A stretch of 64,000 bases of DNA from Dehalococcoidia bacterium UBA1141 (lineage in GTDB: Bacteria > Chloroflexota > Dehalococcoidia > Lucifugimonadales > UBA3495), in assembly GCA_002311385.1 (NCBI GenBank), contig DCAE01000047.1, positions 154,982-218,981 of the forward strand, written 5' to 3'. Position 1 is the stretch's first letter, and each line of letters opens with the position of its first letter. A program made the position numbers and the translations under genes. The notes beneath the pieces were generated by a model, which worked only from the letters and a program-made list of their open reading frames with translations, searched no databases and was not told where the DNA came from. Below are positions 36,404 through 45,309 of the stretch, one piece after another.

Positions 36404-37046
36404 TTGATTCTCCCCTAAAGCGCTCAAGCTAACCGGTGATTTTTACCGGGTAATGTTCTAGAACGAATCTCAGGTTAACGCAGCCGCAAAGGGAAATCTA
36501 TCCGAAACCTACGCTCAAAGTTCCGGTTCTTGTTTCGGCTTAATCATTAATTTAACGGTTAACGGAGGTACATCCCCCATGACGCCCCAGTCCTACCTCA
36601 TAGCAAGGCGGTGCTTAACGTAAACATTAATTATATGCCTAAATTATCCTGTTTTCGTAAGCATCTAGGGCATATTTCTATACGTTGTTCACTTTTTAAA
36701 ACTTTATCTAACAATAATTCGAAGATTGCTGACTTCTTTGTATTGTTAAGTAGCACATTCGTTCTATATAATCCGTTGCCCAGCATCAGTGGCAGGCAGT
36801 GCCAGAAGCAAGCAGTGGAATGCGTAATTCTATGCCCCCAACATTCCAGACTCTTCGCTTCACTCAGGGTGACATGGAGGTACTTTCCGTCATTCCAATG
36901 CCCAACACAGAAGCAGACTCTGTCATTCTAAGGCTCGTTTTTGCCACTCTGAGCGCCCACCACTCTGTCATTCTGAGTGGAGCGAAGAATCCGGGGCGGG
37001 GGGAATAAAGCCGACCGCTGATGGCTAACAAAGCTGAACGCTGAAC
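36404..37046. other. Long intergenic region with AT-rich tract and family A repeat fragments
   Basis: No gene is convincing in these 643 bases. 36600-36780 is strikingly AT-rich compared with the surroundings. 36848-36990 holds degenerate family A pieces: an inverted AGACTCTTCGCTTCACTCAG (36848-36867) and a direct GTCATTCTGAG at 36967-36977 with GCGAAGAAT after it, and short GTCATTC pieces between. It lies before the ImuB-like gene; no LexA-type box could be identified. Confidence 0.6.
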
Positions 37047-38228
37047 ATGAAAATCGCTTGCATACTCATAACCCACCTACCGGTAAAAGCCGAGTTGCGC
37101 CGCTATCCGGAACTGCGGCGCAGACCGGTGATAATCACCGAGAGCTACGGCTCCAAAGAGTTGGTGCTGGACAGCTCCTCAGAGGCCCGGGGCGTTGTCT
37201 CCGGCATGTCTCTGCAAGAAGCCGTGTCCCGCTGCAAGAGCGCGACCCTGCTTCAAGCCGACACACCCTATTACGAGACGGCCTTTGATGACGTGATTAG
37301 CTCTTTAGAACAGCGAAGCCCATTGGTCGAAAAGGCGGAGTTGGGCTGCGCCTACGTGGGGCTGGACGGGCTGGAAGCCATGTACGGAGGCGAGGCCAGG
37401 CTCATCTCTTCCCTGCTCCAAGCCGTGCCCGAAGAGTTCAACCCCCGCATCGGCGTGGCCGAAGGAAAGTTCCCGGCCTACGTCGCCTCGGTGACCAGCA
37501 GCGGTGGACGGGCCACCAGGGTCCCTCGAGACACAGCCGGGTTCTTGAAGGACTTCTCCGTCAACCTGTTGCCCTTGTCTTGGAACAGCAAGGAGCGCCT
37601 GCACGCCTTTGGCCTGCACACCCTGGGCCAGTTGGCCAGCCTGAAGGTGGGTTCGGTCCAAGCTCAGTTAAAGGCCGAGGGGAAGAAGGCTTGGGAGTTG
37701 GCCAATGGCATCGACTCCAGCCACCTTCTACCCTACCAACGAGAAGAGGTGGTGACGGAGTTCCTCACCTTCCCTTCGCCCACGGTGACCCAGCACGCCA
37801 TCCTGACCGCCGTGGAAACCCTACTGGGCCGCGCCTTTACCCGGCCCTTAATCATGGGCCGGTACGTGCGCACCGCAACCATGGAAAGCCAGGTGTTCCG
37901 GCGCCCTCCTTGGACCAAACGCTTCGCCTTCAAAGAGGCGGTGGGCAGTAAAGAACGGGCTCTCTTCTCTCTGAAAAGCCGCTTGGACATCGTTACCATG
38001 CCCGGCCCTTTAGAGGACATGAAGCTGACCTTGGCCGGGTTCACCGGACAGGCTGGCATCCAGTCCAGCCTATTCTCCGACATTCGCAAACAGGAGCAAC
38101 TTAAAGAAATGATGCGGCAGTTGGAGGCCCTGTTGGGCTGCAGGCCGCCCATCTACCGAGTGAGGGATGTAGAACCATGGTCCAGAATTCCAGAAAGACG
38201 CCAGGCGCTGGTTCCATTCGATCCGTAA
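37047..38228 (+). CDS. imuB: ImuB-like catalytically inactive Y-family polymerase homologue
   Basis: A 393-residue Y-family DNA polymerase homologue. The usual first catalytic motif with aspartate in the N-terminal strand is replaced (MKIACILITHLPVKAELRRY), and the region of the usual SIDE motif reads AYVGLDGLEAM. So the key acidic residues seem to be missing, as in ImuB, which is a non-catalytic adaptor of the mutasome that links DnaE2 to the sliding clamp. HhH-like GLHTLGQLASL follows. The two genes after it, including dnaE2, make the classical mutasome context. The start is ATG at 37047 without a strong ribosome-binding site. Confidence 0.85.
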   Translation: MKIACILITHLPVKAELRRYPELRRRPVIITESYGSKELVLDSSSEARGVVSGMSLQEAVSRCKSATLLQADTPYYETAFDDVISSLEQRSPLVEKAELGCAYVGLDGLEAMYGGEARLISSLLQAVPEEFNPRIGVAEGKFPAYVASVTSSGGRATRVPRDTAGFLKDFSVNLLPLSWNSKERLHAFGLHTLGQLASLKVGSVQAQLKAEGKKAWELANGIDSSHLLPYQREEVVTEFLTFPSPTVTQHAILTAVETLLGRAFTRPLIMGRYVRTATMESQVFRRPPWTKRFAFKEAVGSKERALFSLKSRLDIVTMPGPLEDMKLTLAGFTGQAGIQSSLFSDIRKQEQLKEMMRQLEALLGCRPPIYRVRDVEPWSRIPERRQALVPFDP

Positions 38229-38536
38229 ATTTGCGACCCGTAAATTTGCGCCCCCTAAACCTGCCTGTGCCCGTCATCGTCCAAGAAGACGCCTGCCAGC
38301 AGCCAATATCTGTGTCCAAATCCCTGCCTGCAAGGGGCCGAAGGCCGAAGGCCTCATCTTTAGAAAGGCCTGGTCTCAAAGTGGTCTCCATAGACAACAC
38401 CTGGAAAATCGACGAGGAATGGTGGCGGGAAAAGCCCATCGTCAGGATGTACTACCAAGTCACCACCGAAGACGGCCGCCGCATCACCCTCTTCCAGGAC
38501 CTAACCACCGGAGACTGGTACCAACAAAGGGGGTGA
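38177..38536 (+). CDS. Small ImuB-linked protein (DUF6504-like)
   Basis: A 119-residue protein overlapping the end of imuB by 52 bp in another frame. Its C-terminal half, DEEWWREKPIVRMYYQV through RITLFQDLTTGDWYQQ, resembles the small DUF6504-type proteins encoded next to imuB/dnaE2 in actinobacteria. The N-terminal part contains a short tandem repeat (VNLRP twice, DNA near 38222-38252) and no recognised domain. A role in the mutasome follows from the position, not from motifs. Assignment to DUF6504 is by recall and should be treated as probable. Confidence 0.7.
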   Translation: MVQNSRKTPGAGSIRSVNLRPVNLRPLNLPVPVIVQEDACQQPISVSKSLPARGRRPKASSLERPGLKVVSIDNTWKIDEEWWREKPIVRMYYQVTTEDGRRITLFQDLTTGDWYQQRG

Positions 38537-38603
38537 GAAAGCTATCAGCTATCAGCTATCTTTCGGAGGATACTCTCCCCTCCTTTCTTAACGAATAACA
38601 CGT

Positions 38604-38635
38604 CCCCCCTTTCGTAAAGGGGGCTAGGGGGATTT
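38604..38635 (+). repeat. GC-rich palindromic repeat, family C, copy 1
   Basis: CCCCCCTTT-CGT-AAAGGGGG (38604-38623) followed by CTAGGGGGATTT. Related copies are at 38932-38965 (inverted) and 41644-41702 (inside dnaE2). This unit is immediately upstream of the DUF559 fragment. Confidence 0.85.
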
Positions 38636-38672
38636 AACCCATCACAAGAAGCATCGAAAGGATTCTCCAACA

Positions 38673-38867
38673 ATGCTCAAGTACAACCCCAATTTGAAAC
38701 AAAGCGCACGCCGATTGCGCAAAGAAATGACTCCCAGTGAGCGAAAATTGTGGGCGCGGCTGCGTACAAGGCAGCTTATGGACACTCAGTTTTACCGACA
38801 GAAGCCAATAGGCAACTATATCGTCGATTTTTACGCACCTAAGTCGAAGTTGGTGGTGTGGACATGA
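38673..38867 (+). pseudogene. Truncated DUF559 (endonuclease-like) gene remnant
   Basis: The 64-residue frame MLKYNPNLKQSARRLRKEM...NYIVDFYAPKSKLVVWT matches the N-terminal half of DUF559 proteins (restriction-endonuclease-like fold), ending where the conserved acidic strand (KLVIEVDGG in relatives) should continue. A segment at 38900-38944, ending GENPL and TAA, resembles a DUF559 C-terminus in the same direction, so the centre looks deleted. Inverted family C repeats flank it (38604-38635 and 38932-38965). It is likely a decayed gene. Confidence 0.7.
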
Positions 38868-38931
38868 TTCTTCGGACATTGCGTGATTCTTCAGGCTGTG
38901 ATTCTTTGAACATGGAGGCGGCGGCGGGTGA

Positions 38932-38965
38932 AAATCCCCTCTAACTCCCCTTTACAAAAGGGGAG
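38932..38965 (-). repeat. GC-rich palindromic repeat, family C, copy 2 (inverted)
   Basis: AAATCCCCTCTAACTCCCC followed by the hairpin CTCCCCTTT-ACA-AAAGGGGAG (38945-38965). It is the reverse complement of copy 1 at 38604-38635, so the two copies face each other across the DUF559 fragment. Confidence 0.8.
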
Positions 38966-39006
38966 AACTGGGCCGCTCCCACCCATAAAGCTGAAAACTA
39001 AAAACC

Positions 39007-42000
39007 ATGTACGCCGAACTTCATTGCCACAGCAACTACTCTTTCCAGGAAGGCGCCTCCTCGGTGGAGGACCTTTTGGTGCGCGCCAAGGAACTGGGCC
39101 ATAAAGCCTTGGCCCTAACCGACCACGACAACCTTTGTGGGGCCATGCACTTCGCCCAAGTCGCCAGCACCCTGGGCATGCAGGCCATCACCGGCGCCGA
39201 GGTCACCTTTAAGGACGGCTCCCACCTGACCTTTCTGGCCGAGACACGGCAAGGCTACCGCAACCTGTGCAACCTCCTCTCCTACTCCCACATCTCCAGC
39301 GACCGGCGGGATCCCAGGCTGGATCCCATCTACATACCCGAGTTGGCCCAAGGGTTGATCCTGCTCACCGGTTGCCGCAAAGGCCCCCTCTCCAGCCTGT
39401 TGGCCTCGCAGTCTTCCAAGAACCAGCGGGAGGCCCAAGAGACCTTGGAGCAATACCTGGAGTGGTTCGGCCCGGAAAATGTCTTTGTGGAGTTGCAACA
39501 GAACCTGGTTCAAGGCGACATCCAGCGAAACCGGCGGCTCATTCAACTAGCCCACAGCCTGGGCGTGGGCGTGGTAGCCACCAACAACGTCCACTACCAT
39601 GCCCTGGAGCGCCACCGACTCCAAGACGCCTTGGTGGCCATCCAGCACAACCGGAGCTTGGAGGAAACCCACCCGGAGCGCCGCCCCAGCGACCAGTTTT
39701 ATCTGAAGTCTCCCCAGGAAATGGCGGCCCTATTTCAAGAATGCCCGGAGGCCATCGAAAACACCGTCAAGATTGCGGACCGGTGCGCCTTCGACCTGAC
39801 CAAAGACCTGAACTACCAGTTCCCCGATTATCCGGTGCCTGAAGGATTCACCCCCCAAACCCACCTGGAAAACCTGTGCCGCCAGGCCGCCGTCCGCCGT
39901 TACGGCAGCGTCACCGAAAAGGTGGAAGCCCGGCTCAAGGAAGAGTTTCGCCTGATTCAGCGGCATAACCTGGCGGGGTTCCTGCTCATCTATTACGACA
40001 TCATCCAGATGGGCCGCCAAATCATGATTGAGTTGGGGTTGAGCGATGCCGAAATACCCCTGGAAGAGCGTCCGCCGGGTAGAGGCCGGGGTTCGTCGGT
40101 GGCCATGCTGGTGGGTTATTTAATCGGCCTGTCCCACATCGATCCCTTGGAGTTCAACCTTTCCTTGGAGCGCTTTTTGTCCGACGACATGGGGTCGGTG
40201 CCGGACATAGACCTAGACTTCCCCCGCAACATCCGGGAGGAGCTAATCAAGCGAGTGCATGAGAAGTGGGGCTGGGACCACGCCACCCTCACCGGCATGA
40301 TTAGCACCTATAAGATGAAGGGGGCCATCCGGGACTTGGGCAAAGCGTTGGGACTCCCTCATCAGGAGGTGGACAAGCTGGCCAAGCGGGTGGACTCCCA
40401 CAGCGCCAAGAGCCTGCAGATTGAGATGCTGACCCTCCCCGAATTTCGAGATAAGGTAAACGCCCCCGTGTGGCGAGACCTCATAGACTTGGCCTGCCAA
40501 TTGGACGGATTCCCCAAATACCTGGCCCAACATCCCGGCGGAATGATTATCAGTTCCTCGCCTCTCACCGACATGGTACCGGTGCAACCGTCGGCCATCG
40601 CCGACCGCTACATCTGCCACTGGGACAAGGACAGCATCGACCAAGCCGGTTTCGTGAAGATTGACTTCCTGGCCTTGGGCGCTCTATCCCAGATGCAAGA
40701 AGCCCTGCTCCTCATAGAAGAACGTGAGGGCCACTATATAGACCTTAGCCGCATCGACTTTGATGACCAAGCAGTGTACGAGATGATTCACCAAGCCGAT
40801 ACCATCGGCATCTTCCAGGTGGAGTCAGCGGCTCAGATGCAGACTACACCCCGCATCAAACCCGTGAACCTCACCGACATGGCCTACGAGGTGGGAGCGG
40901 TGCGGCCCGGCGTGGGCGCCAACGACGGCGTAACCCAGTTCATCCAACGGCGGGCTTTTAAGGCACCCTGGGACTACGACCATCCCTTGGAAAAACGGGC
41001 CTTGGAACGCACGCTGGGAATCATCTTGTTCCAAGACCAAGTGAACCAACTGGCCATGGACGTGGCTGGGTTCAGCGCCTTAGAGGCCGACCAACTCCGC
41101 CGGGCCTTTATCCGGAAGCACAACGAGGGCTTGATTGCCTTCTACTGGGAGAAGTTCCAGAAGGGCGCAGAAGAACGGGGCGTGCCTCAAGAAGCCATCG
41201 AAAGAATATTCAAGAAGTTCAACGGCCACTACATGTTCCCCGAATCCCATGCCTTCGCCTTCGGAGTGACCGCCTATCACATGGCTTGGCTCAAACACCA
41301 CTATCCTCTGGAGTTTTTCGTTGCCATCTTCAACCAGCAGCCCATGGGGTTCTACAACACCGAAACCCTGAAAGAAGACGCCAAGCGCCACAGCATTACG
41401 GTGCTCAATCCGGACATAAACATCAGCATGGAAAAATGCGTAGTCAAAGACGAGTCCGTGCTGCTGGGCCTCTCCATGGTGCGGAGCGTGGGCAATACCG
41501 CAGCAACGTCCATCGTTCAAGCCAGAGAGCAAGGCCAGCCCTTCAGCAGCCTAGCCGATGCCATGGAACGCACCGGCTTACTGCGGGAATCCATCGAAAA
41601 CCTGGTGTCCGCTGGCGCTTTCGACTCGCTGCAGACCAGTGCGCCTTTAGTAAAGGAAACCAAATCTAGCCCCCCTTTGGTAAAGGGGGGTTGGGGGGAT
41701 TTCGTCACCCCCGCCCCGGACCGCAGAGCAGCCCTGTGGGAAGTAGGCCTGCGCTACCGCCCTATAAAGGCTAAGCTCGAAAAGACCAAAAACGGAAAGG
41801 CTAAAAACGGCGTCACTCAATTAGCTCTACCTTTGCCCGTGGAGCAGGACATGGCCGAGTTGCCACCCCAAGACCAGTGGGAAATTATGCTGGATGAATA
41901 CCGCACCTTGGGTCTCCATCCTCAAGGACACTTGATGGCCCAGTTGCGCCCTCACCTTCCTCCAAGGGTACTGACCAGTCCGGATGTTACCAATTTGCCC

Positions 42001-42273
42001 GACGGTGAAGAAGTTACCGTGGCCGGCCTGATAATCCGCCGTCAGCGGCCCTTGGGCAAGGCAGTGTTTCTTACTCTGGAGGATGAGTTCGGCCACATAC
42101 CCATAATCGTGTGGCCCAAGATATACATGCGGTACCGGATGGTCCTCAAAGAGCCCGTGGTGGTGATTCGCGGAGAAGTGTCCCGAAGGGACGGCACTAT
42201 GAACATAGTCGCCAAACACGCAGGAAATGTTAGAGGAGCAAGACACCTGCCAAAAGCCAAAAATTGGCAGTAG
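39007..42273 (+). CDS. dnaE2: Error-prone DNA polymerase III alpha subunit DnaE2
   Basis: A 1088-residue C-family polymerase. The N-terminal PHP domain begins MYAELHCHSNYSFQEGAS and has LALTDHDN. The polymerase active site PDIDLDFPRN and the family motifs GRGSSVAMLVGYLIGLSH and SHAFAFGVTAYHMAWLKHH are present. It ends with an OB-fold domain (VAGLIIRRQRPLGKAVFLTLEDE). With the ImuB-like adaptor and the small partner upstream it is the mutasome polymerase for translesion synthesis. A family C palindrome is inserted in frame at residues about 880-899, contributing SSPPLVKGGWGDF. Start is ATG at 39007. Confidence 0.95.
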   Translation: MYAELHCHSNYSFQEGASSVEDLLVRAKELGHKALALTDHDNLCGAMHFAQVASTLGMQAITGAEVTFKDGSHLTFLAETRQGYRNLCNLLSYSHISSDRRDPRLDPIYIPELAQGLILLTGCRKGPLSSLLASQSSKNQREAQETLEQYLEWFGPENVFVELQQNLVQGDIQRNRRLIQLAHSLGVGVVATNNVHYHALERHRLQDALVAIQHNRSLEETHPERRPSDQFYLKSPQEMAALFQECPEAIENTVKIADRCAFDLTKDLNYQFPDYPVPEGFTPQTHLENLCRQAAVRRYGSVTEKVEARLKEEFRLIQRHNLAGFLLIYYDIIQMGRQIMIELGLSDAEIPLEERPPGRGRGSSVAMLVGYLIGLSHIDPLEFNLSLERFLSDDMGSVPDIDLDFPRNIREELIKRVHEKWGWDHATLTGMISTYKMKGAIRDLGKALGLPHQEVDKLAKRVDSHSAKSLQIEMLTLPEFRDKVNAPVWRDLIDLACQLDGFPKYLAQHPGGMIISSSPLTDMVPVQPSAIADRYICHWDKDSIDQAGFVKIDFLALGALSQMQEALLLIEEREGHYIDLSRIDFDDQAVYEMIHQADTIGIFQVESAAQMQTTPRIKPVNLTDMAYEVGAVRPGVGANDGVTQFIQRRAFKAPWDYDHPLEKRALERTLGIILFQDQVNQLAMDVAGFSALEADQLRRAFIRKHNEGLIAFYWEKFQKGAEERGVPQEAIERIFKKFNGHYMFPESHAFAFGVTAYHMAWLKHHYPLEFFVAIFNQQPMGFYNTETLKEDAKRHSITVLNPDINISMEKCVVKDESVLLGLSMVRSVGNTAATSIVQAREQGQPFSSLADAMERTGLLRESIENLVSAGAFDSLQTSAPLVKETKSSPPLVKGGWGDFVTPAPDRRAALWEVGLRYRPIKAKLEKTKNGKAKNGVTQLALPLPVEQDMAELPPQDQWEIMLDEYRTLGLHPQGHLMAQLRPHLPPRVLTSPDVTNLPDGEEVTVAGLIIRRQRPLGKAVFLTLEDEFGHIPIIVWPKIYMRYRMVLKEPVVVIRGEVSRRDGTMNIVAKHAGNVRGARHLPKAKNWQ
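41644..41702 (+). repeat. Family C palindromic repeat inserted inside dnaE2
   Basis: CCCCCCTTT-GGT-AAAGGGGGG (41670-41690) followed by TTGGGGGGATTT is almost identical to copy 1 at 38604-38635. It is translated in frame as S888-PPLVKGGWGDF. Just upstream is a shorter related palindrome CCTTTAGTAAAGG (41644-41656), giving a repeated PLVK in the protein. Such insertions add residues without breaking the frame. Confidence 0.85.
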
Positions 42274-42422
42274 TCGCCAGCCGAAAAACGACCCGCCAGC
42301 CCCAAATAGGCCGACGTTGGGCCGGCCTATGCTGTCACCCTATACTGGAAACACGCGCAAGAAAAAATACTGAGAAATACGACACCGGGAAATGCCAAGC
42401 CTGGGAGGAACTAGGAATTGGC

Positions 42423-42839
42423 CTACGCTTCCAAGTCGGATTTCATATTATTTAAGAGTTTTTTGTCATCCATAGGCCCCACGAGGGCAATCAGTAGCTT
42501 CAGAGGGGCCATCAATACCGGAATTTTGGTAATCTTGCCGGATCAAGTGACCAGAGTCCCTTCGCCTTGGGGCGAAGCCGTCATTTCCTGTTGAAGTTCC
42601 CAATTATTGGGCATCACCACATGAAAACCAAACCTTTCATTAGGGGTCAGGTCAGTAATAGTTAGCCGGTCGGGTTTGCCCCCTTTGTGAGAAGAAGTGT
42701 AAATGTTGCCCACTGCCGGAGGCCCTTCCTGCCCGGATTCTATGGCAATATCATGCTTCGCCCATTTGGCGTGGCGGGTCAGGTCGCACATGGCTTCGAA
42801 CACCTTGTCTGTCGGCGCTTGAATAAAAACCTTAGGCAT
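42423..42839 (-). CDS. SRPBCC (START-like) family protein with in-frame TGA
   Basis: MPKVFIQAPTDKVFEAMCDL begins a typical polyketide cyclase/SRPBCC domain. The frame meets a TGA at 42543-42545 (codon 99) after GTLVT, but continues open to a TAG at 42423-42425 as SGKITKIPVLMAPLKLLIALV and the family-like end NMKSDLEA. Together the two parts give 138 residues, the usual family length. The family commonly has a tryptophan at this place (VTW), so this could be a TGG-to-TGA change or sequencing error. No SECIS-like hairpin with an apical GG is visible downstream. Function unknown. Confidence 0.55.
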
Positions 42840-42998
42840 TTACCCTCCTCTCCCGGCCTTAGACCTCCCGTCTATCGTCACTGACACCGGACCGGATGCG
42901 ATATTATACTCTGATTCGCAAATATAATGCCGAATACCAGCCTATCGCAGGATTATGCGCAAGTTCAATAACATTGCTGGGAGGGAAATCGACGGATT

Positions 42999-43842
42999 CT
43001 AGCCTCCGTCCTCATGGCCATCTTCCTCTTCGTGTTCGTCCTCGTCTTCGTGTTCCTCTGTGCTATCGTCGTGGCCCGGTTCCTCATCATTTCCGCCAAC
43101 GAGTTCGGAAATCTCATGGCCCGCCTCTGTCATTTCTCCCGCCTCTAACAACAAAATCGCCTCCGAGTAGTGCTCCAAGTGATGAATGGCATGCTCCACT
43201 TGCTACTGCGGCTGACGATGCCGCTAAGCGAAGATGCATCTCCGAATCCGTTAAACCTGGCGCTGCCGTCCCAGCAATCATAGTCTCGATGACATGCTCA
43301 GCATCATGTAATTTCGCACTTTGAATCAACTGAATAACTTCTTGCATACGGGCCAAGTGGTCACCAGACACCAACTCAATCACGTGGACGATGTGGTGAG
43401 CCGCCTCAGAAGGGTTGATTATCTTCCAAGGCGAACAAGGCCATCCAGTGGTGTTGGGCCAGAGCGTCCGCCCTAGCCGCTGGCGCCTGATGCGAGTGGT
43501 CACCAGCCAACGATTCTACGAACCCAGCGATTTCATCCAGTTCGGTGTTGGTAATCTTATCTGGCGGGAAAACCGGCATGAGCCCCAGCGGCGCGCGAGC
43601 CTGACGCCTCACTTGGTTCCCTGTGTGGCCCCCAATGCCGGGGCAATGGCGGAACCTTCGCCAACCTGACCATGGCAAGCGGCGCAACCTTTGGTGACGA
43701 ACAACTGGTGACCCACTGTCAATGTTTCGACAGCCGCTGTGGGCTCCGGAGCGCTTGTCGGCGCAATAGTGGCCGTCCCGCCACAAGCAGCTATCATTAA
43801 AATCAGCACGAAAGCAATCCCAATCTGTTTCGACAAAATCAT
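42999..43842 (-). pseudogene. Cytochrome c lipoprotein gene with three frameshifts
   Basis: Fragments in successive frames make one protein: MILSKQIGIAFVLILMIAACG with lipobox IAAC, then VTKGCAACHGQVGEG (haem motif CAACH), the axial-methionine region GLMPVFPPDKITNTELDE, then AAHHIVHVIELVSGD and VEHAIHHLEHYSEA helical His-rich stretches, ending in an acidic tail (EEHEDEDEHEEEDGHEDGG). The frame changes near 43640, 43420 and 43205. Normal haem c domains need the first change resolved. This is either a pseudogene or repeated sequencing error. Confidence 0.65.
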
Positions 43843-44226
43843 CCCTCAATATTTAATAATCGAGTATTAATCAACGAGCAACTCAGGTTACAGGCAGTTC
43901 GGGTGGCCCAAACCCCGAGCGACACCTCTACAGAAATAAATCGATCGTCGGAGGCCGATTAAGCTGACCGGAGAGCGCGGCGCCAAGTAAGATTATTACC
44001 TTACTATGCTCAAAGCACCATAGGCGCCGAGCCCCAAGTGATGGGCGAATCACCATTATCCATATATCAGCGGGAACGCTCCAAGGGACTCTAACGGGAA
44101 GCCTCACGGGGACTCTCAGTTGCGCACGCTCAAGTTGTATTGGACTATGGCCCATGATAATATTGCCGTGCCTCTGACTTGAGCCTAACTAGGTTCAAGT
44201 CGGCTAGGACAACCGGAGGATAATCT
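43843..44226. other. Intergenic region upstream of the flavin oxidoreductase gene
   Basis: No gene is seen in these 384 bases between the broken cytochrome gene (minus) and the luciferase-like gene (plus). A promoter-like pair for the plus strand is at 44135-44163. Confidence 0.45.
44135..44163 (+). promoter_or_regulatory. Predicted promoter of the flavin oxidoreductase gene
   Basis: TTGTAT at 44135-44140 and TAATAT at 44158-44163 with a 17-bp spacer. Transcription would start near 44170, about 57 nt before the ATG at 44227. Confidence 0.5.
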
Positions 44227-45309
44227 ATGCATTTTGGAATGATTATGGAATGCGACTACCGTGAGAGCGGTACTATAGAAGACGCATTCCAGGAAGCATT
44301 TTCCGTCGTGGATATAGCCGAGAAGAACGGTTTGGACGGGGTCTGGCTAGCCGAACGGCATTTTGCTGCTCCCAAGCGGCCCACAGACGCAGCTGGCGCC
44401 GGTATTCCGTCTATCGTATCCGTCCCCATGATTATGGCCAGCGCCATTGCGGCCCGCACCGAGAGGCTACGCATAGGCATGGCCGTGGCGGTCTTGCCTT
44501 TGTGTCACCCTGTTCGCATGGCTGAAGAAGCGGCGACGGTGGACCAAATCAGCCGAGGCCGTCTGGAGTTCGGGGTGGGCCGGAGCGGTTTCGCCAGGGC
44601 ATACGAGGGTTACGGCATACCCTACGGCGAAAGCCGGGGCAGGTTCCAAGAGTCCCTTGAAATAATCCTGAAAGCCTGGACCGAACACCGGTTCTCATAT
44701 GAAGGCGAGTATTTTAAGTTCGACGACGTTTGCGTGATGCCAAAGCCATATCAGCACCCTCATCCTCCCGTACGCATGGCAGCGACCACTCAGGACACAT
44801 TCCCTGCCGTTGGAAAGCAAGGTTTGGCGATTTTCGTGGGTCTCCGCGGCTTCGATGTGCATGAGTTATCCAAAAACTTGGAAGTGTATCGCCAGTCACG
44901 GCTTGATGCGGGTTTCACCGAGGCTCCCGACGTTCTATTGAGGATTCCCGTCTACGTCGCAGAGACCGCTGAGAGGGCCAGAGAGGACGCCGAAGCCAGC
45001 ACCATGAAATCCTACGAACGCCTGGCTAATACCTTCAGCCAGTCCATCGGAGGAGAAGGCACCCAAAATTCCGAGGACCGAGCGGAAAGAGCCAAGAGGC
45101 TGGCCAGCGTAAACTATGAGCAATTGCTAGTAGACCGGTTGGCCTATGGCACTCCGGAAATGGTTATCGAGCGGCTCGGCATGTTGACTAAGGAATTGGG
45201 GCTTTCGGGCGTGGTCATTGAACCGAACGTGGGTGGCGGCATAGCCGTGGACCGCATGCTCAATTCTATAAATCTTTTCGCAAAAGAAGTGGTCCCAGCA
45301 CTCAGGTAG
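44227..45309 (+). CDS. LLM-class (luciferase-like) flavin-dependent oxidoreductase
   Basis: A 360-residue TIM-barrel bacterial-luciferase-like flavoprotein, expected to use FMN or F420 to oxidise organic substrates. LDGVWLAERHF, ERLRIGMAVAVLPLCHPVRMAEE and the flavin/phosphate stretch GRLEFGVGRSGFARAYEGYGI are typical. The C-terminal region has LGLSGVVIEPNVGGG. Multiple copies of such enzymes are a known feature of SAR202-type Chloroflexota (established knowledge); here only one is present. GGAGG lies about 9 nt before the ATG. Confidence 0.9.
   Translation: MHFGMIMECDYRESGTIEDAFQEAFSVVDIAEKNGLDGVWLAERHFAAPKRPTDAAGAGIPSIVSVPMIMASAIAARTERLRIGMAVAVLPLCHPVRMAEEAATVDQISRGRLEFGVGRSGFARAYEGYGIPYGESRGRFQESLEIILKAWTEHRFSYEGEYFKFDDVCVMPKPYQHPHPPVRMAATTQDTFPAVGKQGLAIFVGLRGFDVHELSKNLEVYRQSRLDAGFTEAPDVLLRIPVYVAETAERAREDAEASTMKSYERLANTFSQSIGGEGTQNSEDRAERAKRLASVNYEQLLVDRLAYGTPEMVIERLGMLTKELGLSGVVIEPNVGGGIAVDRMLNSINLFAKEVVPALR

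Noticed and set aside
36611..36931. 106-codon frame in the AT-rich gap before the ImuB-like gene
   Set aside because: It runs through degenerate repeats, has an atypical composition and no recognisable motif.
38865..38867. TGA ending the DUF559 fragment as selenocysteine
   Set aside because: The codons after it do not continue the family sequence and the site is not a Cys position.
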